A stretch of DNA of 41,236 nt from Caulobacter sp. CCH9-E1. GTDB taxonomy: Bacteria > Pseudomonadota > Alphaproteobacteria > Caulobacterales > Caulobacteraceae. A program made the position numbers and the translations under genes. The notes under the pieces were generated by a model. It saw only the letters and a list, made by a program, of their open reading frames with translations. It had not been told where the DNA came from and did not search any database. Positions 1 through 9,290 of this stretch are shown here, piece after piece. How positions within the stretch are numbered: the first letter of the stretch is position 1; every line of letters begins with the position of its first letter. The stretch lies in assembly GCF_001556515.1 (NCBI RefSeq), contig NZ_LSJA01000172.1:1-41236 (forward strand), written 5' to 3'.

Positions 1-56
1 CCGTCAAATACCAGCGCATCGCCCAGACCAAGGGCCTGCCCAGGGATAACCACTAA
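1..56 (+). CDS. C-terminal end of a probable IlvD/Edd-family sugar-acid dehydratase (partial)
   Basis: Only the last 17 codons are present, in the frame starting at base 3 and ending with TAA at 54-56. The tail VKYQRIAQTKGLPRDNH resembles, from memory, the end of Caulobacter xylonate dehydratase (a VKYQ...LPRHNH pattern), which is why I suggest an IlvD/Edd-type [Fe-S] dehydratase of pentonates or hexonates. The following arabinofuranosidase and fucosidase genes fit a sugar-catabolism setting. The assignment rests on a very short tail and is an inference. A strong terminator follows directly. Confidence 0.45.
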   Translation, partial: VKYQRIAQTKGLPRDNH

Positions 57-65
57 GAGCATTCG

Positions 66-98
66 CCGCCGGCTCTCTCCAGGGCCGGCGGTTTTCTT
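66..98 (+). terminator. Rho-independent terminator after the dehydratase
   Basis: A perfect 8-bp stem, CCGCCGGC (66-73) with GCCGGCGG (84-91), encloses a 10-nt loop and is followed by TTTTCTT (92-98). It lies 10 bp after the upstream stop codon and separates that gene from the arabinofuranosidase transcript. Confidence 0.85.
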
Positions 99-130
99 GT
101 GTCCGGAGGGCGCGCCTTTTCGGATCTTTA

Positions 131-141
131 TTGTACGACAA
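131..141. promoter_or_regulatory. GntR/FadR-type operator candidate
   Basis: TTGTACGACAA is an inverted repeat matching the TNGTNNNACNA pattern described for FadR-subfamily GntR repressors. It sits 76 bp upstream of the arabinofuranosidase start, where a promoter or operator is expected. No GntR gene is in the window, so the link to a regulator is inferred from the motif alone. Confidence 0.4.
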
Positions 142-216
142 AATAACCGCTGCTATGCACGCGGTCAGAACAAGGCGGAGCCCTGAAGCATCCGCGCGTA
201 AAGGAGAGGGAAGAGC

Positions 217-1773
217 ATGGCGTTGGCCAGGACGTTTCTAGGCGCGGCGATCACGCTGCTGGCGATGGCGGCGAGCGCGCAGGCCGGCGAAATCGCCGCG
301 ACCGCGACCCTGAAGGCCGACAAGCCAGGCGCGCCGATCTCGCGTTACATCTATGGACAATTCTCGGAGCATTTGGGCGCGGGCATCTATGACGGCGTGT
401 GGGTCGGCCCCGACTCCAAGATTCCCAATGTGCGCGGCATTCGTAGCGACGTCGTCGCGGCGCTGAAGGACATCAAAACCCCGGTGATCCGCTGGCCCGG
501 CGGCTGCTTCGCCGATGAATACCGCTGGCGCGACGGCATCGGCCCGCGCGACAAGCGCCCCTCGCGCAAGAACAACTGGTGGGGCGGTTCTCCCGAGACC
601 AACGCCTTCGGCACCCACGAGTTCATGGACTTCGCCGAACAGGTCGGCGCCGATCCTTATGTCTCGATCAACATGGGTTCGTCCGACCCCACGGAGATGC
701 GTGAGTGGATCGAGTACATGACCTCGCCGGGTGACGACACCCTGGCGCAGGAACGTCGCGCCAACGGCCGTGACAAGCCTTTCAAGGTCCCGTTCATCGG
801 CATCGGCAACGAGAGCTGGGGCTGTGGCGGCGAGATGACGCCGGACTATTACGCGAACGAATACCGCCGCTTCTCGGCCTTCTTCCACAAGAACGCCGAT
901 AATCCCGCCGTACGCGTCGCCTCGGGCGCCAATTCGTTCGACGTGAACTGGACCGACGTGGTCACCAAGCATGCCGGCAAGTACATGGACGCGATCTCGC
1001 TCCACTACTACACGATCCCGACCGGCCAATGGTCGAAGAAGGGCGTGGCGACCGGTTTCGACAAGGCCGCCTGGGGCCAGACCTTCGCGCAGACCCTGCG
1101 GATGGATGATCTGCTCAAGCAGCACATCGCCGCGATGGACAAGAACGATCCCAGCAAGCGGATCGGCCTCTATGTCGACGAGTGGGGCGCCTGGTACGAT
1201 GTCGAGCCGGGCACCAATCCGGGCCACCTCTACCAGCTGAACACCCTGCGCGACGGCGTGCTGGCGGCGGCCAACTTCAACATCTTCCACCGCTATACCG
1301 ACCGGGTGAAGATGACGAACATCGCCCAGACCATCAACGTGCTGCAGGCGATGATCCTGACCCAAGGCGACAAGATCGTCCTGACCCCGACCTATTACGC
1401 CTACAAGATGTACGTGCCGTTCCAGGACTCGACGGCGATCCCGCTCGATGTCAACGCGCCCGAGATCGACGTCGGCGGCACCAAGATCCCCGCGTTTAAC
1501 GCTTCGGCGGCCAAGGGCAAGGACGGCAAGACCTATGTGGCCGTCGCGAACATGTCGCCGGACGACGGCGTTAAGCTGTCGGTGGCGCTGGGCGGCCTGA
1601 AGGCCAAGTCAGTGTCCGGCCAGGTGCTGACCGCCGACAAGATGGACGCGATGAACGCCTTCGGGGCCAAGCCGGCCGTGGCGCCGGTCCCGTTCAAGGG
1701 CGGCAAGATCGCGGGCGACACCCTGACCCTGGCCATCCCCGCCAAGTCGGTGGTGGTCGTGGCGGTCGACTAG
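217..1773 (+). CDS. Secreted GH51 alpha-L-arabinofuranosidase
   Basis: This 518-aa enzyme should remove terminal alpha-L-arabinofuranosyl residues from arabinan or arabinoxylan. Residues 1-23 form a signal peptide (basic start, hydrophobic core, cleavage after AQA), so it acts in the periplasm or outside. The (beta/alpha)8 domain carries the GH51 acid/base motif IGIGNESWG (Glu199) and the nucleophile motif YVDEWGAWY (Glu322). A C-terminal beta-sandwich follows from about residue 400. Length and motifs are normal for secreted proteobacterial GH51 enzymes. AAGGAGAGGG lies 7-8 nt before the ATG and fixes the start. The preceding dehydratase and following GH95 gene suggest use of plant cell-wall polysaccharide. 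Confidence 0.9.
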   Translation: MALARTFLGAAITLLAMAASAQAGEIAATATLKADKPGAPISRYIYGQFSEHLGAGIYDGVWVGPDSKIPNVRGIRSDVVAALKDIKTPVIRWPGGCFADEYRWRDGIGPRDKRPSRKNNWWGGSPETNAFGTHEFMDFAEQVGADPYVSINMGSSDPTEMREWIEYMTSPGDDTLAQERRANGRDKPFKVPFIGIGNESWGCGGEMTPDYYANEYRRFSAFFHKNADNPAVRVASGANSFDVNWTDVVTKHAGKYMDAISLHYYTIPTGQWSKKGVATGFDKAAWGQTFAQTLRMDDLLKQHIAAMDKNDPSKRIGLYVDEWGAWYDVEPGTNPGHLYQLNTLRDGVLAAANFNIFHRYTDRVKMTNIAQTINVLQAMILTQGDKIVLTPTYYAYKMYVPFQDSTAIPLDVNAPEIDVGGTKIPAFNASAAKGKDGKTYVAVANMSPDDGVKLSVALGGLKAKSVSGQVLTADKMDAMNAFGAKPAVAPVPFKGGKIAGDTLTLAIPAKSVVVVAVD

Positions 1774-1798
1774 GGGGCGCCACGCCCCTCTAAAGAGA

Positions 1799-1836
1799 GC
1801 CGGACGTGACCTTAGAAGGGCGCGTCCGGCTTTTCG
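1799..1836 (+). terminator. Terminator between the arabinofuranosidase and fucosidase genes
   Basis: The 8-bp stem GCCGGACG (1799-1806) with CGTCCGGC (1823-1830) is followed by TTTT (1831-1834). It ends only about 20 bp before the ATG of the next gene. That gene is therefore either expressed by read-through or from a promoter inside this short gap. Confidence 0.75.
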
Positions 1837-1856
1837 CGTGTTGGGAGGCTCGCGGC

Positions 1857-4203
1857 ATGACCTTGACCCGTCGGTCCACTTTGGCGGCCCTGGGCGCCGC
1901 GCCGGCTCTGGCCGCCACCTCGGGGCGCGCCGCGACGGCGTCGTCGGGCTCGCCTCTCCGGCTCTGGTACCGCCAGCCGGCCAAGACCTGGGTCGAGGCG
2001 CTGCCCGTCGGCTCGGGCAAGCTGGGCGCCATGGTCTTCGGCGGCGTCGGCGCCGAGCGACTGCAACTGAACGAGGACACCCTTTGGGCGGGCGGTCCCT
2101 ATGAGCCGATCAATCCCGAGGCCGGCGCGGCTCTGCCCGAGATCCGCCGCCTGATCGACGCCGGCGAGTACGCCAAGGCCGCCCAGCTCGCCGAGGCCAA
2201 GTTCGTCGGCGTTCCCAAGCAGCAGATGTCGTACCAGACGATCGGCGACCTGAAGCTGGAGTTTCCTGGGTTGGCAGAACCGACCGGCTATGTCCGCGAG
2301 CTGGACCTGGACGGCGCGATCGCCACGACGCGCCTCACGGCTGGCGGCGTGGATTACCTGCGCGAGGTGATCGCCAGCGCGCCCGACGGGGTGATCGCCG
2401 TGCGTCTGTCGGCCAGTCGTTCGGGCGCGATCAGCCTGGACCTGAGCTTCGCCTCGCCGCTGAAATCCAAGCCTGTCGCCTCCATCGAGGGGCGGAGCCT
2501 GGTGCTCACCGGCGTAAATGACAGCCAGCAGGGGATCGCCGCCAGGCTCAAGTTCGAATGCCGCGTCGATGTCCGCGCCAAGGGCGGGCGCGTGAGCGGG
2601 CAGGGCGAGACCCTGTCGATCCGCGACGCCGACGAGGTGGTCCTGCTGATCGCGGCGGCGACCAGCTACCGTCGCTACGACGACGTTTCAGGCGACCCGA
2701 CCGCGCTGAACAAGGCGACGCTGGCCAAGGTCGCGAACAAGCCGTGGGCGAAGATCCTGGCCGATCACCAGGCCGACCATCGCGCTCTGTTCCACCGCGT
2801 CGAGGTCGATTTCGGCCGCACGCGCGCCGAACTCCCGCCGACCGACGAGCGGATTAAGGCTTCGCCGACGACCGACGACCCGTCGCTGGCGGCGCTGTAC
2901 TACCAGTACGGCCGGTACTTGCTGATCGCCTGTTCGCGACCGGGAGGGCAGGCCGCGAACCTGCAGGGGATCTGGAACGACAAGCCCAACGCGCCGTGGG
3001 GCAGCAAGTACACGATCAACATCAACACCGAGATGAACTACTGGCCGGCCGAGCCGACCAACCTGCCGGAGTTGGTCGAGCCGCTGATCGCGCTGGTGAG
3101 GGACCTCTCGGAGACCGGCGCGAGGACCGCCAAGGCGATGTACGGCGCGCGGGGCTGGGTGGCGCATCACAACACCGACCTCTGGCGAGCCACCGCGCCC
3201 GTGGACGGCGCGCCATGGGGCGTCTGGCCGACCGGCGGCGCCTGGCTGTGCAAGCACCTTTGGGACCACTACGACTACGGTCGCGACCGCGCCTATCTGG
3301 CGCGGGTCTATCCGCTGATGAAGGGCTCGGCGCGGTTCTTCCTCGACACCCTGGTGGTCGATCCCAAGTTCGGCGTCTGGTCACCAACCCGTCGCTGCGC
3401 CCGAGAACGACCATGGGCATGGGGCCTCGATCGTCGCTGGTCCGACCATGGACCAGGCGATCATCCGCGACCTGTTCGACAACTGCCTGAAGGCCGAGGC
3501 CGTGCTGGGCGCGGACGAGGCCTTCGTCGCAGAGCTCAAGGCGGCCCGCGACAAGCTGGCGCCCTACAAGATCGGCAAGGACGGCCAGCTGCAGGAGTGG
3601 CAGGAGGACTGGGACGCCGACGCGCCCGACATCCACCACCGTCACGTCTCGCACCTCTATGGCCTGTTTCCATCGGACCAGATCGCGATCGACACGACTC
3701 CGAAGCTGGCGGCGGCGGCCAAGACGACCCTTGTCACGCGCGGCGATCTCTCGACCGGCTGGGCGATCGCTTGGCGGTTGAACCTCTGGGCGCGGCTGGG
3801 AGAGGGCGATCACGCCCATGGAATCTTGCGCCTGCTGCTCGGGCCCGAGCGGACCTATCCGAACATGTTCGACGCCCATCCGCCGTTCCAGATCGACGGC
3901 AATTTCGGCGGGATCTCGGGCATGACCGAGATGATCCTGCAGAGCCGCAACGATCGCATCTACCTGCTGCCGGCCCTGCCGTCGGCTTGGCCGTCGGGCC
4001 ACATCAAGGGCTTGCGAGCGCGGGGCGCGGTCGGTGTCGACGTGCGCTGGGCGGGCGGCAAGCTGGCCGAGGCGGTGCTCACGGCCAAGGTCGAGGGCCG
4101 TCACGTCGTGGTGCTCGGCGGCTCCAGCTTGACCGTGGAGCTTCGTGAGGGCCAGAGCGCTCGTCTTGTCCCGCGCGACGGAGCCTTGGCCCGCGCGGCT
4201 TAA
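1857..4203 (+). pseudogene. GH95-type alpha-L-fucosidase, broken by two closely spaced frameshifts
   Basis: GH95 enzymes release alpha-1,2-linked L-fucose (some release L-galactose) from glycans such as xyloglucan side chains. The start ATG follows GGAGG and encodes a twin-arginine-type signal (RRSTL, then an Ala-rich core). GH95 landmarks are present: the N-terminal LPVGSGKLGAMVFGG region, NINTEMNYWPAEP (conserved Asn pair), then in another frame HRHVSHLYGLFP and FQIDGNFGG. The reading frame runs from 1857 to about 3377, then needs a shift before VTNPSL (codons from 3380) and another before PENDHGHGAS (codons from 3400). It then runs cleanly to the stop at 4201-4203. Each step behaves like a one-base deletion, so the net shift is not a multiple of three. 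All conserved segments survive, so the damage is recent or a sequencing error. The shifted stretch appears to include the SPEN segment carrying the catalytic acid. Confidence 0.85.
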
Positions 4204-4251
4204 CGTCCGCACGGATGGCGCGGCGGCCGACTTTTGGCTAAGACCCGCGCC

Positions 4252-5892
4252 ATGCTGCGTATTTCGGAACTGAAGCTGCCGCTCGGCCATCCGCCAGAGG
4301 CCATGGCGCCCGCCATCGTCACACGCCTGGGGATCGAGGCCGATGACCTGGTGAGCTTCGCGGTCGCGCGCCGCGCCCATGACGCGCGCCGCAAGTCCGC
4401 GATCTTGATGGTCTATTCGGTCGACGTCGTGCTGCGGGACGAGGCGGCGGTCCTGAGCCGCTTCGAGGGCGACCATCAGGTTCGCGTCACGCCAGACACC
4501 GACTATCGCTTCGTGGCCAAGGCGCCGGCGGGTTTCGAGGGGCCGAGGCCGGTGGTCATCGGCGCGGGGCCTTGCGGCCTGTTCGCGGGTCTTATCCTGG
4601 CGCAGATGGGCCTGAGGCCCATCATCGTGGATCGCGGCAAGGTGGTGCGCGAGCGCACCAAGGACACCTGGGGCCTGTGGCGGCGGGGCGAGCTGAATCC
4701 GGAGTCCAACGTCCAGTTCGGCGAAGGCGGGGCGGGGACCTTTTCGGATGGCAAACTCTACAGCCAGATCAAGGACCCGCGCTTCCTGGGCCGCAAGGTG
4801 CTGGAGGAGTTCGTCAAGGCCGGCGCGCCGGAAGAGATCCTGACCGAGGCCCATCCGCACATCGGCACCTTCCGCCTAGTCCACATGGTCGAAAACATGC
4901 GGGCGCTGATCGAGAGCTTGGGCGGCGAGTACCGCTGGCAGCACAAGGTCGAGGACTTCGACATCGAGGTCGGCGCCGACGGCTCCCGCCGGCTGAAGGG
5001 GCTTCATATCGCCGGCGGCGACTACCTGCCGGCCCGCCATGTCGTGATGGCCTTGGGCCACAGCGCGCGCGACACCTTCCAGGTGCTTTACGATCGTGGC
5101 GTCCACATCGAGGCCAAGCCGTTCTCGATCGGGGTTCGGATCGAGCATCCTCAGTCCTGGATGGACAGGGCGCGCTTTGGCGACTGCGCCGGCCATCCCG
5201 ACCTGGGCGCGGCCGACTATAGCCTGTCGCACCACTGCAAGAACGGCCGGACCGTCTACAGCTTCTGCATGTGCCCGGGCGGTACGGTGGTGGCGGCGAC
5301 GTCCGAGCCTGGCCGTGTCGTCACCAACGGCATGAGCCAGTATTCGCGCAACGAGCGGAACGCCAATTCCGGCTTCGTCGTCGACATCAATCCCGAGCAG
5401 GACTATCCGGGCCACCCGCTGGCCGGTGTCGCGTTCCAGCGCAAGTGGGAGAGCCTGGCCTTCGAGGCGGGCGGCGGGACCTACCAGGCGCCGGGACAAC
5501 TGGTCGGCGACTTCTTGGCGGGCCGTCCCTCGACGGAATTCGGCGCCGTGGTCCCGTCGTACAAGCCCGGCGTGCACCTGACCGATCTGGCCAAATGCCT
5601 GCCGCCATTCGCGACCGAAGCCATGCGCGAGGCCCTGCCGGTCTTCGGCCGCCAGATCCCGGGCTACGACCATCCGGACGTGGTGCTGACCGGTGTCGAG
5701 ACCCGGACGTCCTCGCCCGTGCGGATCACGCGGGGCAAGGACTTCCAGAGCCTGAACACCGCCGGCCTCTTCCCGGCCGGTGAAGGGGCGGGCTATGCCG
5801 GCGGCATCCTCTCGGCCGCGGTCGACGGCATCAAGGTCGCCGAGGCCGTGGCCGCTCAGTATGTGGCCGAGGGGCTGATCAAGGCCGCGTAG
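4252..5892 (+). CDS. NAD(P)/FAD-dependent oxidoreductase, COG2509 type
   Basis: A 546-aa flavoprotein. After an N-terminal domain of about 95 residues there is a Rossmann FAD-binding motif (VVIGAGPCGLFAG) followed by a conserved block around NVQFGEGGAGTFSDGKLYS. A C-terminal FAD motif lies near FPAGEGAGYAGGI, close to the end. This layout matches the COG2509 group of uncharacterised dehydrogenases, whose substrate is unknown. I chose the ATG at 4252 because the family begins with an MLRI/ELKLPL-like strand; an in-frame upstream start exists at 4234. It stands alone, with a 48-bp gap after the fucosidase gene and a convergent neighbour behind a long palindrome. Confidence 0.8.
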   Translation: MLRISELKLPLGHPPEAMAPAIVTRLGIEADDLVSFAVARRAHDARRKSAILMVYSVDVVLRDEAAVLSRFEGDHQVRVTPDTDYRFVAKAPAGFEGPRPVVIGAGPCGLFAGLILAQMGLRPIIVDRGKVVRERTKDTWGLWRRGELNPESNVQFGEGGAGTFSDGKLYSQIKDPRFLGRKVLEEFVKAGAPEEILTEAHPHIGTFRLVHMVENMRALIESLGGEYRWQHKVEDFDIEVGADGSRRLKGLHIAGGDYLPARHVVMALGHSARDTFQVLYDRGVHIEAKPFSIGVRIEHPQSWMDRARFGDCAGHPDLGAADYSLSHHCKNGRTVYSFCMCPGGTVVAATSEPGRVVTNGMSQYSRNERNANSGFVVDINPEQDYPGHPLAGVAFQRKWESLAFEAGGGTYQAPGQLVGDFLAGRPSTEFGAVVPSYKPGVHLTDLAKCLPPFATEAMREALPVFGRQIPGYDHPDVVLTGVETRTSSPVRITRGKDFQSLNTAGLFPAGEGAGYAGGILSAAVDGIKVAEAVAAQYVAEGLIKAA

Positions 5893-5908
5893 GGCTGGTC
5901 GCAAAACC

Positions 5909-5956
5909 CTTGTCATCCCGGCCGCGGCGCGCAGCGCGGCTATCCGGGATGACAAG
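5909..5956. repeat. REP-like extragenic palindrome between convergent genes
   Basis: A perfect 13-bp inverted repeat, CTTGTCATCCCGG (5909-5921) and CCGGGATGACAAG (5944-5956), has a nested second stem GCCGCG/CGCGGC (5921-5926 with 5935-5940). It fills the gap between two convergent genes. There is no T-run, so it is not a classic terminator. The nested GC-rich palindrome is what a dispersed repetitive extragenic element looks like. Only one copy is in this window. Confidence 0.65.
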
Positions 5957-5975
5957 AGCTTGTGCTTTGAAAGGC

Positions 5976-7052
5976 TTACGCCGGCTCGCTGACCTGGGCC
6001 AGCGTCGGATAGTCCGTATAGCCGCGCGGACCGTTCTCGAAGCCGTAGAAGGTGGTCGGGTCGGGCGTGTTCAGCGCCGCGCCCGCCTTCAGCCGTTCCA
6101 CCAGGTCCGGATTGGCGATGTAGGCCTTGCCGAAGGCGATGGCGTCGGCCTTGCCGGCCTCGATCGCGGCGGTGGCGCTGGCCAGGTCGAACTTCTCGTT
6201 GGCGATGTAGACGCCGCCAAAGGCCTTTTTCAGGTCCGGACCCAGGCTGTCGGCGGCTTCGTGCTCGCGGGCCGAGATGAAGCCGATCTTGCGCTCTCCC
6301 AGGGCCTTGGCGACGTAGCCGAAGGTCGCGGCGAGGTTGCTGTCGCCCATCGAGTGGCTATCGGCGCGCGGCGCCAGGTGCACGCCCACGCGATCCGCGC
6401 CCCAGACCGAGATGGCCGCGTCGGTCGCTTCGAGCAGCAAACGGGCGCGGTTCTCGATCGAGCCGCCGTACTGATCGGTGCGATGGTTGCTGCCGTCCTG
6501 CAGGAATTGGTCGAGCAGATAGCCGTTGGCGCCGTGCAGTTGCACGCCGTCGAAGCCGGCGGCCTGGGCGTTCTCTGCCCCTTGGCGGAAGGCCTCGACC
6601 ACGCCGGCGATTTCCTCGGTCGAGAGGGCGCGAGGGGTGGGGTAGTCGCGCTGCGGGCGCAGCAGGCTGACATGGCCCTTGGCGGCGATGGCGCTGGGCG
6701 CGACCGGCAGCTCGCCGTTCAGCAACTCGGGATCGGAGATGCGCCCGACGTGCCAGATCTGCATGAAGATGCGGCCGCCCTTGTCATGCACGGCCTTGGT
6801 GACCTGCTTCCAGCCTTCGGTCTGTTCCTTGGACCAGATGCCCGGGACGCCGGCGTAGCCGACGCCTTGCGGCGACACGGGCACGCCCTCGCTGATCAGC
6901 AGGCCGGCGGAGGCGCGCTGGCCATAGTACTCGGCCATCAGGGCGTTGGGGATGTGGGTCGGGTCGGCGCGTAGCCGGGTTAGCGGCGACATCACCACAC
7001 GGTTGGGCAGGTTGAGGTCGCCGACGCGCAGCGGGTCGAACAGATTGGGCAT
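5976..7052 (-). CDS. Old Yellow Enzyme family alkene reductase (NemA-like)
   Basis: A 358-aa FMN-dependent NAD(P)H enzyme expected to reduce activated C=C bonds (enones, maleimides) or nitro-esters in the cytoplasm. Seen in sequence: PNRVVMSPLTR (flavin-contacting Thr region), IWHVGRIS, the substrate-anion pair in QLHGANGYLLDQFL (His and Asn), the NHRTDQYGGSIENR signature, and a C-terminal phosphate-binding AFGKAYIANPDL. The start at 7052 (MPNLFDPL) matches the usual family N-terminus; an ORF extension upstream has no family resemblance. It lies 123 bp downstream of metC on the same strand. Co-transcription with the sulfur genes is possible but not shown. Confidence 0.88.
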   Translation of the reverse strand: MPNLFDPLRVGDLNLPNRVVMSPLTRLRADPTHIPNALMAEYYGQRASAGLLISEGVPVSPQGVGYAGVPGIWSKEQTEGWKQVTKAVHDKGGRIFMQIWHVGRISDPELLNGELPVAPSAIAAKGHVSLLRPQRDYPTPRALSTEEIAGVVEAFRQGAENAQAAGFDGVQLHGANGYLLDQFLQDGSNHRTDQYGGSIENRARLLLEATDAAISVWGADRVGVHLAPRADSHSMGDSNLAATFGYVAKALGERKIGFISAREHEAADSLGPDLKKAFGGVYIANEKFDLASATAAIEAGKADAIAFGKAYIANPDLVERLKAGAALNTPDPTTFYGFENGPRGYTDYPTLAQVSEPA

Positions 7053-7175
7053 GCGAGACTGTCCCTTTGGGCAGGGGCGCCGACCCTCCGTCGGCGTCTG
7101 GCTGCTATCTGGTCGTGCTTTCGTCGTTCGCAACCGCAACAGCTGCTGATTTATCTAAAAACGACGCGCCTTTCC

Positions 7176-8339
7176 CTAAAGCGGGGATGCGCCGCGAAAC
7201 GTCGTGAAGGCCTGGTCGAGATCGGCCTTTAGGTCTTCGACGCTCTCCAACCCCACATGGAAGCGCAGCAGCGGCCCTTCCAGGTTCACGGGGGTGGAGC
7301 GGAACGTGAGTTGCGGATCGCAGTGGAGCGCCAGGCTTTCGTAGCCGCCCCACGAGAAGCCGAGGCCAAACAGCTTCAGGCTGTCGAGGAAGGCCTTGGC
7401 CGCGGTCTGGCTGCAGGGCTTCAGCACCACGCCGAACAGGCCGCAGGCGCCGGTGAAGTCGCGCTTCCAGATCGCGTGGCCCGGATCGTCGGGCAGGGCG
7501 GGGTGCAGGACGCGCGACACCTCGGGCCGCGCCTGCAGCCAGCGCGCGACCTCGAGGCCGTTCTCGTGGTGGCGCGGCAGGCGCGTGGCCAGGGTCCGCA
7601 GGCCGCGCAGCATGGTGTAGGCGTCGTCGGGCGACACGGACCAGCCGATGTCCCACATGGCCTCGCCCAGCAGCGCCGCGACGGCCTTGTCCGAGGTCGC
7701 CACCGATCCCATGAAGCAGTCGGAGTGACCACCGACATATTTGGTCAGGGCCTGGACGCTGAGCGTGACGCCATGGGCCAGCGGCTTGAAGTAGAAGCCC
7801 GCCGCCCAGGTGTTGTCGATCAGGGTCATGATCCCGCGCGCGTTCGCCGCCTGGGCGATGGCGGGGATGTCCTGCATCTCGAAGGTCAGGGAGCCTGGCG
7901 CCTCTAGCACGATCAGGCGCGTGCGCGGCGTTGCCAACGCCATCAGGGCGTCAGCGTCCAGGGCCGGGTCGTAATAGGTCGTGGTGACGCCGAAGCGGGA
8001 AAGCAAACGATCGCAGAAGCGGCGGGTCGGCTTGTAGGCGCTGTCGACGACCAAGACCTCGTCGCCCGCCTTCAGGACCGCGAGCAAAGCGCCGGTGATC
8101 GCGGCCAAGCCGGATGGATAAAGGGTGACGTCCTCGGCCACTTCCAGGTCGGCAAGGGCGGCCTGCAGGGCGCTGGGGGTCGCCAGGCCCGTGATGCCGT
8201 AGGTCAGCTGGTCGTCATCGTACAGCGAGGCCGCGTCGCGCAGCAGCACGGTCGACCCCCGCTGGATCGGCGGATTGACCGTCTTGGCCAGCGTGTGATT
8301 GGCCAGGCCCGTGCGGATCAGGCGGGTTTCTTCGTCCAT
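7176..8339 (-). CDS. metC: Cystathionine beta-lyase (PLP-dependent Cys/Met metabolism enzyme)
   Basis: A 387-aa enzyme predicted to cleave cystathionine to homocysteine, pyruvate and ammonia in methionine synthesis. It has the Cys/Met-metabolism PLP fold: YGITGLATPS near residue 47, YPSGLAAIT for cofactor phosphate, IDNTWAAG (PLP-ring Asp) and the lysine in ALTKYVGGHSD (Lys200). The IDNTWAAGFYFKPLAHG and SVSPDDAYTMLRGLRT blocks favour a MetC-like beta-lyase over a gamma-synthase. Its ATG is 15 bp after sseA, so it probably shares that transcript. A related gamma-lyase activity cannot be excluded. Confidence 0.85.
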   Translation of the reverse strand: MDEETRLIRTGLANHTLAKTVNPPIQRGSTVLLRDAASLYDDDQLTYGITGLATPSALQAALADLEVAEDVTLYPSGLAAITGALLAVLKAGDEVLVVDSAYKPTRRFCDRLLSRFGVTTTYYDPALDADALMALATPRTRLIVLEAPGSLTFEMQDIPAIAQAANARGIMTLIDNTWAAGFYFKPLAHGVTLSVQALTKYVGGHSDCFMGSVATSDKAVAALLGEAMWDIGWSVSPDDAYTMLRGLRTLATRLPRHHENGLEVARWLQARPEVSRVLHPALPDDPGHAIWKRDFTGACGLFGVVLKPCSQTAAKAFLDSLKLFGLGFSWGGYESLALHCDPQLTFRSTPVNLEGPLLRFHVGLESVEDLKADLDQAFTTFRGASPL

Positions 8340-8354
8340 CGGGATACTCTTACG

Positions 8355-9212
8355 CTAGGCGACCGGACCCGTGGCGACAGGGGTGTCGGCCAAGCCGCCC
8401 CATTCGGTCCAGGAGCCGTCGTAGACCGCCGAACGCGGCTTGCCCATGCGGGCCAGGGCCAGGGCGACGACCGCCGCGGTGATGCCCGAGCCGCAGGTCG
8501 AGACGATCGGCTTGTTGATGTCCACGCCCGCCGCCTCGAACACGGTCTTCAGCTTGTTGGCCGACAGCATGGTCCCGTCCGGCGCGATCATCGCCGCCAG
8601 CGGAATGTTGCGGGCGCCGGGCATGTGGCCGCCGCGCAGGCCGGCGCGCGGTTCGGGATCGCGGCCCTCGAAACGGCCCGCGGCGCGGGCGTCGATGACC
8701 TGTTCGCGGCCGGTGGCGACGATCTCGCGCATCTGTTCCAGCGAGCGGTAGATGTCGGCCTGATAGCGCGGCGTGAAGTGGCGCTCCTGTGGCGCGGCGG
8801 GACCGTCCTCGATCGGGCGGCCTTCGGAAATCCACTTGGGCAAGCCGCCGTCCAGCACCACGACGTCCTCGTGACCCATGGCGCGGAAATGCCACCAGGC
8901 GCGCGCGGCGGGCAGGATGCCGATGCTGTCGTAGACGACGATCCGCGAGCCGTCGCCCAGGCCCATCTTCTTGACCCGAGAGGCGAACTTCACCGGCGAC
9001 GGGATCATGTGCGGCAGGTCGGTGGTCTCGTCGGCGATGTCGTCGATGTCGAAGAACACCGCGCCCGGGATGTGGGCGGCCAGGAACTCCTTGTACGGTT
9101 CACGTTGGGCGGCGGGCATGTGCCACGAGGCGTCGACGACCCGCACGTCCGGCGCGTCGAGATGCTCGGCCAGCCAGGCGGTGGAGACCAGCGGATCGGA
9201 CGGAGTGCTCAT
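8355..9212 (-). CDS. sseA: 3-mercaptopyruvate sulfurtransferase
   Basis: A 285-aa tandem rhodanese protein. The N-terminal inactive domain starts LVSTAWLAEHL and the C-terminal domain carries the catalytic Cys240 in STCGSGITAAV. The CGSGxT loop is the signature of mercaptopyruvate sulfurtransferases rather than thiosulfate rhodaneses. It should transfer sulfur from 3-mercaptopyruvate, a cysteine breakdown product, to thiols or cyanide. It sits between cysK-like and metC genes on the minus strand, with 78 bp to the former and 15 bp to the latter, consistent with a sulfur amino-acid operon. Confidence 0.9.
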   Translation of the reverse strand: MSTPSDPLVSTAWLAEHLDAPDVRVVDASWHMPAAQREPYKEFLAAHIPGAVFFDIDDIADETTDLPHMIPSPVKFASRVKKMGLGDGSRIVVYDSIGILPAARAWWHFRAMGHEDVVVLDGGLPKWISEGRPIEDGPAAPQERHFTPRYQADIYRSLEQMREIVATGREQVIDARAAGRFEGRDPEPRAGLRGGHMPGARNIPLAAMIAPDGTMLSANKLKTVFEAAGVDINKPIVSTCGSGITAAVVALALARMGKPRSAVYDGSWTEWGGLADTPVATGPVA

Positions 9213-9290
9213 GTCGACGCCTTTCTGGGGGCTGACTCGCCCCCGTTTCGAGACGTCGGCAACATCGCCGCGCGAGCGCCTTGTCGCAAG

